Shown here in pieces: positions 39,110 through 46,845 of a stretch of 64,000 nt of DNA. Under the pieces are notes generated by a model. The model was not told the origin of the DNA. It saw nothing but the letters and a program-made list of their open reading frames with translations, and made no database searches. Source of the DNA: Pyxidicoccus fallax. Lineage in GTDB: Bacteria > Myxococcota > Myxococcia > Myxococcales > Myxococcaceae. Numbering within the stretch: position 1 is the stretch's first letter; each line of letters begins with the position of its first letter. The translations under genes and the position numbers were made by a program. The stretch lies in contig NZ_JABBJJ010000006.1 in assembly GCF_012933655.1 (NCBI RefSeq), forward strand, positions 1 to 64,000, written 5' to 3'.

Positions 39110-40534
39110 TCAATAGCAGAGGTAGTTGTCGCTCCAGCCGTTCGCGGAATCCAAGGGCTCGTTCCACGCGACGCAGGTCTTGTTGGGGATGGGGCCCGTG
39201 TTGGACCACTGGAATTGAAGCGTGCTGGTGGTGGACACACAGATGTAGTTATTACCCCAGCCGTGGGCGGAGTCGTTGGGCTCGTCCACGAGCGTGCACC
39301 GCTTGCCAGTGATGGGCCCCGTGGCGCTGAAAGCCAGGCCTTCGGCCTGATCGGAGCACAGGAAGTTGTCCTTCCAGCCATTCGGGTCGTTCGGCTCGTT
39401 GAGTTCGGCGCAGTGGGTACCCAGGATCTTCCCCGCGGGGGAGAAGGCGAGCTTTTGCGTGTAGCACAGGTAGTTGTTTTCCCAGTTGTTGGGATCGGCC
39501 GGCTCATTCCACGACGTGCAGCGCATCCCTGCGATCGGGCCCAGCGAGGAATAGGTGAACTGCAGGGGGCTATAGGTGGGCACGCAGATGTAGTTGTCGA
39601 GCCAGCCATTGAGATCGAGGACCTCGGTAATCTGGGTGCAGCGCTTCGTGAGCAGGGGGGGAAGTCCCGAATTGTGCCAGGTCACTCCCTCGGAACCCGC
39701 GGTGCAGAGGTAGTTGTCGGCCCAGCCGTGGTTGTTATCGTTCGGCTCGTTGACCAGGGTGCACGCGGCGGGGAAGGGAGAGTACTGATACCGGAACTCG
39801 ACGGGAGACACCCCGTAGGTCTTTCGCAAACCCTCGACATCCAGGCTGCTCAAGGTCTTCCGATTCCACTGGGCACAGTAGCTCATGGACGAGTCGGGAT
39901 CGTACTGGGTGATGACCTGGCCATCGGTCTGCTGCACGATGGTGTTGTTGCAATAGCCCGGAGTATTGGGTGTATTTCCCGGATTGTCCTGCTCGTGGTA
40001 GAAGCCCAGGGCGTGGCCAAACTCGTGCAAGGCGACGACGCGGATGCAATACTCGCGATCATCTCCTGGCGCCCATGCGTCATCAACAGCGTCATTACAA
40101 GACGTGCTCCAGTTGGCGAAGGTGAAGTTGAGATACATGCTGGGGTTGTCACTCGTCACGCCGACGAAGGATCTCGGGTTCGAGTCATCCACCTCGATGC
40201 GGACCGCATTCACGGGAGTATTCCCGTCACAGTCACCCCAGCCCGTGAAACGGACACTGCTGTTATTGTCCCACTGTTCCTCGACAGTCTGCCTCACCCA
40301 CGTCTTCTCCGAGTTGTTGTTGGCCGTGGTCCAGCAAACGGGAATGACAGTGAAACCATTGGCATCCGCGGGCCAGTAACTGCCAGTCTTTCCATAGAGC
40401 GCCTCGCCCTGTGAGCCCACGGCCACGACTTCCCTGTCCACGACGCGCTGGGTCGCGGGCTCACAAGCCACGAGAAGCGAGGAAATCAGAAAAAGAAACC
40501 GGGTTACCCCGTTGTCACTCAAGGAGTTCTTCAT
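39110..40534 (-). CDS. Astacin-like zinc metalloprotease with six Cys-rich C-terminal repeats, lipoprotein
   Basis: 474 residues. Lipobox LLVAC near residue 24 (from ATG 40534, which starts the signal peptide). The catalytic domain (about 50-245) has the metzincin site HEFGHALGFYHEQD and a Met-turn region (DSSMSYCAQW). Six repeats of about 35-40 residues follow to the C-terminus, each ending in a motif such as CTLVNEPNDNNHGWADNYLC or CVAWNEPLDSANGWSDNYLC. The two Cys of each repeat probably form a disulfide, giving a string of small binding modules. The codon usage and base composition of the gene and its 5' region are clearly more AT-rich than neighbouring genes, so transfer is possible. Confidence 0.85.
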   Translation of the reverse strand: MKNSLSDNGVTRFLFLISSLLVACEPATQRVVDREVVAVGSQGEALYGKTGSYWPADANGFTVIPVCWTTANNNSEKTWVRQTVEEQWDNNSSVRFTGWGDCDGNTPVNAVRIEVDDSNPRSFVGVTSDNPSMYLNFTFANWSTSCNDAVDDAWAPGDDREYCIRVVALHEFGHALGFYHEQDNPGNTPNTPGYCNNTIVQQTDGQVITQYDPDSSMSYCAQWNRKTLSSLDVEGLRKTYGVSPVEFRYQYSPFPAACTLVNEPNDNNHGWADNYLCTAGSEGVTWHNSGLPPLLTKRCTQITEVLDLNGWLDNYICVPTYSPLQFTYSSLGPIAGMRCTSWNEPADPNNWENNYLCYTQKLAFSPAGKILGTHCAELNEPNDPNGWKDNFLCSDQAEGLAFSATGPITGKRCTLVDEPNDSAHGWGNNYICVSTTSTLQFQWSNTGPIPNKTCVAWNEPLDSANGWSDNYLCY

Positions 40535-40796
40535 TGACGGACTTTCTGTGATGTTTGTTGCACTACGAGTGAATTGGTAACACGATATGCAAGAACAGCC
40601 AAGTGAAGACTTGCTGTCCCGCAGGGCGATATGAATTGCTGAGCTGAAAAAATCCGCCAAGCCAACCTGATGACACGCCGAGGCTCAAATCTGGATTAGA
40701 TGGCGATGTCTCGGGAAACCGGAGCGCCGCCCTCTTGCCATGCGTGTTACGCGTGTTACGTCGGACGCGCTGGTGCCCGGAATACAGGTTTGCAGC

Positions 40797-41158
40797 GTGG
40801 CGAAACCCATCTTTGGAATGAACCCGTCCCTCGACGGGTATGTCGACCACGGGGCCTTCGCGCCGGATCCCCAGCTATATCGTCATTTCATCGAGCGTGT
40901 GAGCGGCGTGGCCGGTAGCGTCTACGGTCGTCGCATGCACGAGGTGATGCGGTACTGGGACGAAGATGAGCCCTCGTGGGGCGCGGCGGAACGCGACTTC
41001 GCGATCGCGTGGCGAAAGCAGCCGAAATGGGTCGTTTCACGCTCGTTGAAGTCGGTCGGCCCCAACGCCACATGGGTGCAAGAGGGTCTGGAGGCGCTCG
41101 TGCGTCGGCTGAAGGATTCGGCAAGGACGTGATCAGATTGACCTACGTCCCCGCTTGA
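40797..41158 (+). pseudogene. Frameshifted, truncated RibD/DHFR-like gene
   Basis: The first part translates as KPIFGMNPSLDGYVDHG... YGRRMHEVMRYW... PKWVVSRSLKSVGPNATWV, the conserved N-terminal half of RibD C-terminal/dihydrofolate-reductase-like proteins (about 185 residues when complete). The frame then stops at 41132. Shifting frame near 41115 gives GKDVI, the next conserved piece, but a stop follows 8 codons later at 41158, and the C-terminal third is missing. The gene is probably inactive. A likely start is GTG at 40797; two tandem copies of GCGTGTTAC lie just upstream. Confidence 0.7.
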
Positions 41159-41203
41159 TCTCGCGCCAGCAATCGCCCGCGCGCCATTGGAGGGGCTTCC
41201 ACG

Positions 41204-42403
41204 CTACGCCGCCTTCTTCACCATCCCATGCGGGTCGAGGACGAACTTCCGGGCCACGCCCGTGTCGAACTCGTGGTACCCGCGCGGCGCCTCGTCGAGC
41301 GAGATGACGGTGGCGTTGACGATCTTCGCGATGGGCAGCCGGCCATGGAGGATGGCCATCATGAGCTGGCGGTTGTAGCGCAGCACCGGCGTCTGCCCCG
41401 TGTAGAGCCGGTGCGACTTCGCCCAGCCCAATCCGAAGCGCATGCGCAGGTTCCCCTGCTTCGCGCCCTCCTCCTTCGCTCCCGGGTCCTCGGTGACGTA
41501 CAGCCCGGGGATTCCAATCGCCCCACCCGGTCGCGTAATCGCCATCAACGAGTTGAGCACCGTCGCCGGCGCCTCCGTCACGTGCTGCGCGCCATGGCCA
41601 CGTGCTTCGAAGCCCACCGCGTCCACCGAGCAGTCCACCTCCGGCACGCCGACCACCGCCTCAATCAGCTCCTCCAGCTTGTCGCTCTTCGTCAGGTCGA
41701 TGGGCTCGAAGCCCACCGACTTCGCGTGGCGCAGTCGCTCCGGGTTCATGTCCCCAATCATCACCACCGCCGCGCCCAGCAGCTGCGCCGAGGCCGCCGC
41801 CGCGAGCCCTACCGGTCCCGCTCCGGCGACGTAGACCGAGGACCCCACCCCGACGCCCGCGCACACCGCGCCGTGGAAGCCCGTCGGGAGGATGTCCGAC
41901 AACATGGTCAGGTCCTGGATCTTCTCCAGCGCCTTCTCCTTGTTCGGAAAGCGGATGAGGTTGAAGTCCGCGTACGGCACCAGCACGTACTCAGCCTGGC
42001 CTCCTGTCCAGCCGCCCATGTCCACGTAGCCGAACGCCCCTCCGGCCCGCGCCGAGTTGACGTTGAGGCACACACCCGTCTGCTGCTCGCGGCACGTGCG
42101 ACAGCGGCCACAGGCGACGTTGAAGGGCACCGTCACCAGGTCACCGATGTTGAGGTACTCGACGTCCTTGCCCTTCTCGATGACCTCGCCGGTGATTTCG
42201 TGCCCCAGCACCAGCCCCGTGGGTGCCGTGGTGCGCCCCCGCACCATGTGCTGGTCCGAGCCACAGATGTTGGTGGTGACCACCTTCAGGATGACCCCGT
42301 GCTCGATGGGCTTCCCCTGCGGGTTCACCATCTTCGGATAGTCGATGGAGCGGACCTCCACCTTGCCGGGACCGAGATAGACGACGCCACGATTGCTGGC
42401 CAT
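41204..42403 (-). CDS. fdhA: Glutathione-independent formaldehyde dehydrogenase (zinc-type MDR)
   Basis: 399 residues. The start MASNRGVVYLGPGKVEVRSIDYPK and the following NICGSDQHMVRGRT are very characteristic of the FdhA family. Zinc ligands include Cys in NICGSDQH, the GHE motif, and the structural-zinc loop CGRCRTCREQQTGVC. The NAD-binding Rossmann motif reads VAGAGPVGLAAAASAQ. The enzyme oxidises formaldehyde (and some alcohols) to formate with tightly bound NAD. The ATG at 42403 is preceded by AGGAGG. A porin gene lies upstream on the same strand with a 146-base gap. Confidence 0.9.
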   Translation of the reverse strand: MASNRGVVYLGPGKVEVRSIDYPKMVNPQGKPIEHGVILKVVTTNICGSDQHMVRGRTTAPTGLVLGHEITGEVIEKGKDVEYLNIGDLVTVPFNVACGRCRTCREQQTGVCLNVNSARAGGAFGYVDMGGWTGGQAEYVLVPYADFNLIRFPNKEKALEKIQDLTMLSDILPTGFHGAVCAGVGVGSSVYVAGAGPVGLAAAASAQLLGAAVVMIGDMNPERLRHAKSVGFEPIDLTKSDKLEELIEAVVGVPEVDCSVDAVGFEARGHGAQHVTEAPATVLNSLMAITRPGGAIGIPGLYVTEDPGAKEEGAKQGNLRMRFGLGWAKSHRLYTGQTPVLRYNRQLMMAILHGRLPIAKIVNATVISLDEAPRGYHEFDTGVARKFVLDPHGMVKKAA

Positions 42404-42549
42404 GGACGCACTCCTCCTGAGGAGGATGCTGGCGACCCCTGGCGCACCCGGCACGCGGGACAGCCCGGCTCCGCTGCTCCCGCGACGAGGAGGGGCCCCG
42501 GGGCAGCGCGGGCTGTCCGCCCCTCCCCGTGGGCCCAGACGCGGCGACC

Positions 42550-43842
42550 TCAGAACGACGCGTCGAGCTGCAGCCGCACGAGATGCCGCGTGGGCCCCGT
42601 CCGTCCGAACTGGTACGCGTAGTCGCCCTGAATCTTGAAGGCGTGCCCGTTCAGGTAGGCATTCAGGCCCACGCCCACCTCCCGTCCCGCCGTCTCCACC
42701 TGCGCGATGAGCGCCGGGTCGCTGTCCGAGCGCACCTTCTGCAGGTCGAACCGCCCCGTGGCCTCCAGCTTCGACGTGAGCATGTAGCCCGCCTGCACCA
42801 GGTACCCCCAGCCCGAGCGGGACCACTCGCGCGCTGGCTGCCCATTCACCGTGCCATCGCGGAAGTTCGGCGATCCATCCCGGTACAGCGCCTCCGCGAG
42901 CACGGAGAGGCCGTTGTACTTGAACACCGTGTCCACGGCCGCGTGGGCGTAGTCGAAGGTGCCAATCACGAACGTGGTGCCCGTGGTGCTGCGCTGCCGG
43001 TTCGTCTTCTGGTTGTACGCCCCCGCCACGCCCACCATCAGCCGGGGCTTCGGCAGCCGCTGCAGGTCTCCCTCCACGTCGTCATCGAAGGCGCCGAACG
43101 GTCGCACCGCGAAGCGCGCCACGTAGAGCAGCCCCGGCGTCGAAGCCCCGAAGCGGTTGCGCCCCTCGCCGCCGAAGAACCCCAGGTTGTAGCTGAGCAC
43201 CCCGTCCTTCCCGAGGAAGTCGTTCGACGACAGCATCAGCCCCATGTCCCGGTCCAGCGTCAGCTCGCCGATGATGAGCGGCCGGTCCACGAACTGCAAA
43301 CCCGACTCGCGGATGGTGCGCGCGCGGTCGAACGGCACGAAGAACTGGCCCACGCGGAGGTTCAAATCCCGCAGCGCCGTGTACTCGACCCACACGTCGA
43401 ACAGCGGGCTCGACGAGCCGGCCTCGAAGTCATTGCCTCCGAACGCGAGCTGCAGCGTGTACTTGAGGTCTGGATTCAGCACGTGGCCCTGGAGGAAGAG
43501 CCGCACCGTGCGGATCTGCTGCTCCTGCGTCCACCGCCGGTCCGCGCCTTCCACGCCCTGCCCCGTCACCGTCTCGCGCATCTGGAAGCGGCCCCGGATG
43601 GTGGCGGAGTACTTCCCGTCCTCCGACGCCACGGTGAAGCCCTTGCCGGGCGCGGCGGTGATGGTGACTCCCGGCGAGGGAGGCGGCTTCGGCTTGGGCT
43701 CGGAGGGGACTCCCGAGTCCGGAGGGGCCGGCGAGGCGGGAGCCGGCTCCGCGGGCGCGGACTGCGCCCACGCTCCCGTGGAGAGCCAGAGCGACACGAG
43801 GAGGACGACCTTCGTGGACACACGAGGGGCTGGATTGGACAT
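42550..43842 (-). CDS. OprO/OprP-like outer-membrane porin
   Basis: 430 residues from ATG 43842. A signal peptide (ending near AWAQ, about 26) is followed by a Pro/Ala/Ser-rich segment and a beta-barrel region beginning at FTVASEDGKYSATIRGRFQMRE, as in phosphate-selective porins O and P. The barrel shows alternating pattern strands (LRVGQFFVPFDRART, YNLGFFGGEGRNRF, GYLVQAGYMLTSKLEATGR) and ends in VRLQLDASF, with the terminal Phe that outer-membrane proteins use for insertion. The substrate may be phosphate or other anions. It is divergent from the SDR gene over a 339-base gap. Confidence 0.85.
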   Translation of the reverse strand: MSNPAPRVSTKVVLLVSLWLSTGAWAQSAPAEPAPASPAPPDSGVPSEPKPKPPPSPGVTITAAPGKGFTVASEDGKYSATIRGRFQMRETVTGQGVEGADRRWTQEQQIRTVRLFLQGHVLNPDLKYTLQLAFGGNDFEAGSSSPLFDVWVEYTALRDLNLRVGQFFVPFDRARTIRESGLQFVDRPLIIGELTLDRDMGLMLSSNDFLGKDGVLSYNLGFFGGEGRNRFGASTPGLLYVARFAVRPFGAFDDDVEGDLQRLPKPRLMVGVAGAYNQKTNRQRSTTGTTFVIGTFDYAHAAVDTVFKYNGLSVLAEALYRDGSPNFRDGTVNGQPAREWSRSGWGYLVQAGYMLTSKLEATGRFDLQKVRSDSDPALIAQVETAGREVGVGLNAYLNGHAFKIQGDYAYQFGRTGPTRHLVRLQLDASF

Positions 43843-44181
43843 GGCTGGGGACGTCAGGTCAGACGTGAAGTGCACGGCACACGCTACCGGACGAACCGGT
43901 CAGCGCAGGAGAACGACAGAGAGCCGCTGAGGGAATGGGACCGCGGGGCGCTCAGCACGCGCGACAACAACAACACCGACACGCCCGACCGAAGGCGCGG
44001 GCACCGACGTGCCACGCAAGCCCTTCAAGGCCGGAGGGGTGGGAGCAACCTGGCGTGTTGGCGTGAACGGGAGACATGTTGAGCAGACAAGCCAGGAAGT
44101 CGCTGACATTGTTAACCGCCGTTGACGCAACACGCAAGACGCTGCTGCGCCGGGCGCTCCTCTCCATTAGGGAGCCCCACC
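43843..44181. other. Intergenic region between porin and SDR genes
   Basis: 339 bases without a convincing gene; it should hold both divergent promoters. Visible elements are GTTAAC at 44111-44116, TTGACG at 44122-44127 and a run of AAC triplets near 43965. No strong inverted repeat was found. Confidence 0.45.
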
Positions 44182-44970
44182 ATGAACCTCTATCTCGAAA
44201 ACAAGCTCGCCCTCGTCACCGCCTCCACCGGTGGCATCGGCAAGGAGATCGCCACCGCCCTCGCCCAGGAGGGCGCCCGGGTCATCGTCAACGGCCGCAC
44301 CGCCGCCAGCGTGGACTCGGCCATCGCCGACATCCGTGGCCGCGTGCCCGACGCGAAGCTGGAGAAGCTGGCCACCGACAACGGCACCGCCGAGGGCGCC
44401 GCGGAGACCCTCCGCCAGTTCCCCGAGGTGGACATCCTCGTCAACAACCTCGGCATCTACGAGGCCGTGGGCTTCTTCGACGAGACGGACGAGGCCTGGC
44501 AGCGCCTGTTCGAGGTCAACATCCTCAGCGGCGTGCGCCTCGCCCGCCACTACCTCAAGGGCATGCTCGTGAAGAAGACCGGCCGCGTCATCTTCATCGC
44601 CAGCGAGGCCGCCATCAGCCCGTCTCCCGAGATGGCCCACTACAGCGCGACCAAGACGATGCAGCTGTCCGTGTCCCGCAGCCTCGCCGAGCTGACCAAG
44701 GGCACCGCCGTCACCGTCAACACCGTCATGCCCGGCTCGACGCGCACCGAGGGCGTCGCGAAGCTCGTCCAGGACCTCTTCCCCGGCCTGCCCCTGGAGG
44801 AGGCGGAGCGGCGCTTCATGCGGGAGAACCGCCCCACCTCCCTCATCGAGCGGCTCATCGACCCGAAGGAGGTCGCGGACCTCGTCGCCTACGTGAGCAG
44901 CCCGCGCGCCTCCGCCATCAACGGCGCCGCCCTCCGCGTGGACGGCGGCCTCGTGCGCAGCGTGTTCTAG
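44182..44970 (+). CDS. Short-chain dehydrogenase/reductase (SDR)
   Basis: 262 residues, a classical SDR. The cofactor motif reads [12 protein letters not shown] (14-25), with NNLGIYE in place of NNAG, the catalytic Ser in [10 protein letters not shown] and YSATK with catalytic Tyr-x3-Lys. NGRT after strand 2 suggests NADP. The substrate cannot be read from sequence; the family oxidises or reduces alcohols and keto groups. An unusual feature is the helical insertion [23 protein letters not shown] before the C-terminal strand. It converges with the carboxyltransferase, with only 7 bases between the stops. Confidence 0.88.
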   Translation: MNLYLENKLALVTASTGGIGKEIATALAQEGARVIVNGRTAASVDSAIADIRGRVPDAKLEKLATDNGTAEGAAETLRQFPEVDILVNNLGIYEAVGFFDETDEAWQRLFEVNILSGVRLARHYLKGMLVKKTGRVIFIASEAAISPSPEMAHYSATKTMQLSVSRSLAELTKGTAVTVNTVMPGSTRTEGVAKLVQDLFPGLPLEEAERRFMRENRPTSLIERLIDPKEVADLVAYVSSPRASAINGAALRVDGGLVRSVF

Positions 44971-44977
44971 CCGCGCC

Positions 44978-46573
44978 TCACCACGTATCGATGTACCGGC
45001 GCCGTCCCTCGCGCACCGGGCGGGGGACGGAGCGCAGCCCGCGGAGAATCCACGCGCGCGTCTCCGCGGGGTCGATGACCGCGTCCAGCTCCAGCAGCGA
45101 GGCCATGTTGATGGCCCTGCCCCGCTGGTGCGCCTCGGCAATCATCGCCTTCGCCATCTCCTCCCGCTGCTCCGGGTCCTCGATGGCCTCGAGCTGCTTG
45201 CGCATGCCGATGCGCACGGCGCCCTCCAGGTTCATCCCGCCGAACTCGCCCGTGGGCCAGGACACGTTGAACACCGGCGCGTGGAAGTGCCCGCCGGCCA
45301 TGGCCTGCGCGCCGAGCCCGTAGCCCCGCCGCAGCACCACGCTGAAGAACGGGACGGAGAGGCTCGCCGCGCCCACGAACATCCGGGACACGTGGCGCAC
45401 GAGCGCGGTCGTCTCGGCCTGCGGGCCCACCATGAACCCGGGCGTGTCGCACAGCGACACGATGGGCAGTCCAAAGGCGTCACAGAGCTGGAAGAAGCGC
45501 GCGGCCTTGTCGGCGGCGTTCGCGTCGATGGCGCCGCCCAGGTGGAACGTGTCGTTCGCGATGAGCCCGAGCGGCTGGCCTTCGATTCGCACCAACGCCG
45601 TCACCAGGCTCCGCCCGAAGTCGCGGCGCAGCTCCAGCACGGAGCCGGTGTCCGCCAGCGTCTCGATGATGGGGCGGATCTTGTACGCGCGGCGGCGGTT
45701 CTCGGGGAGCACCGTGCGCAGCGTCTCCTGGTCCGCGCAGGGCCCCGGCGCCGTGGCGCCCTGGAAGTAGGCCAGGTACTTCTTCGCGACGGCCACCGCC
45801 TCGGCCTCGTCGCGCACGCGCACGTCGATGACACCGTTGCGCGTCTGTACGTCCGCGGGGCCAATCTCCTCCGGGGCGAAGGTACCCAGGCCGCCGCCTT
45901 GAATCATCGCCGGGCCGCCCATGCCGATGTTGCTGTCGTCCGTGGCGATGATGACGTCGCAGCACCCCAGCAGCGCCGCGTTCCCCGCGAAGCAGCGCCC
46001 GGAGACGATGCCCACGCGCGGCACGAGCCCGGAGAGCGAGGCGAAGGCCAGGAAGCTGGGCGTGTCGAGTCCCGACACGGTGTGCGTGTCCGTGTCGTTG
46101 GGCCGGCCGCCACCGCCCTCGGCGAAGAGCACCACCGGCACGCGCCACTGCGCCGCGAGCGCCAGCATGCGGTCCAGCTTCGCGTGGCCCACCAGCCCCT
46201 GCGTGCCGGCGAACACGGTGTAGTCGTACGCGAGCACCATGGCCCGCGCCCGCTCTTCATCGAAGAGGGCGCGGTTGATGGTGCCGAGCCCGCAGATGAT
46301 GCCGTCCGCGGGGCTGGCGCGGATGAGGTCCTCCATCGAGCGCGTCGACCGCTGCGCCGCGAGCGCGAGCCCTCCGTACTCGACGAAGGTCCCCGGGTCG
46401 ACGAGGTCCGCGAGGTTCTCCCGGGCCGTGCGCTGTCCCGTCTTGCGCCGCCGCGCCACCGCCTCCGGGCGACCGGCGTCGGAGGTTGCCGTGAGTCGCT
46501 CGCGAAGCTCCGCGAGTTCGGGGCGGATGGCGGCCGGGGATGACGCCCGGCCGTCGTCATGCGTATCGCTCAT
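44978..46573 (-). CDS. Acyl-CoA carboxyltransferase (beta) subunit
   Basis: 531 residues. Both crotonase-like halves of a carboxyltransferase are present. The N-terminal half has RTARENLADLVDPGTFVEYG, VFAGTQGLVGHAKLDRML and RCFAGNAALLGCCDVIIATDDSNIGMGGPAMI. The C-terminal half has FHLGGAIDANAADKAARFFQLCDAFGLPIVSLCDTPGFMVG. It should transfer a carboxyl group from biotin to an acyl-CoA (acetyl-, propionyl- or other). No biotin carboxylase or carrier gene is adjacent, so the partners must be encoded elsewhere. The ATG at 46573 is used because the upstream extension is Arg/Gly-rich and lacks a family match. Confidence 0.85.
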   Translation of the reverse strand: MSDTHDDGRASSPAAIRPELAELRERLTATSDAGRPEAVARRRKTGQRTARENLADLVDPGTFVEYGGLALAAQRSTRSMEDLIRASPADGIICGLGTINRALFDEERARAMVLAYDYTVFAGTQGLVGHAKLDRMLALAAQWRVPVVLFAEGGGGRPNDTDTHTVSGLDTPSFLAFASLSGLVPRVGIVSGRCFAGNAALLGCCDVIIATDDSNIGMGGPAMIQGGGLGTFAPEEIGPADVQTRNGVIDVRVRDEAEAVAVAKKYLAYFQGATAPGPCADQETLRTVLPENRRRAYKIRPIIETLADTGSVLELRRDFGRSLVTALVRIEGQPLGLIANDTFHLGGAIDANAADKAARFFQLCDAFGLPIVSLCDTPGFMVGPQAETTALVRHVSRMFVGAASLSVPFFSVVLRRGYGLGAQAMAGGHFHAPVFNVSWPTGEFGGMNLEGAVRIGMRKQLEAIEDPEQREEMAKAMIAEAHQRGRAINMASLLELDAVIDPAETRAWILRGLRSVPRPVREGRRRYIDTW

Positions 46574-46845
46574 GGGCGCGGGATGATGCCCCGCCCGCCG
46601 AGCAGGCACCAGGATGGCGCCACGGCGACCGCCACGAGCAGTGCGTGCGCCCACCCGCACTCCACGAGCGCTCCCCCGGAGCGCCTGTCCGTCCCGGCCT
46701 TCGGGCGGGCCCTCGTCCCGGGAGCCCTGCCACACGCCACCCTCCGCCCCCGTGGCGCCGGGTTGAACACTCAACATCGCCCGGAGCCGTGGAGACATCG
46801 GAGGCTGGGGAATCCCGTCCGCGCCCGGGTAGTAAGGACCGAAGC

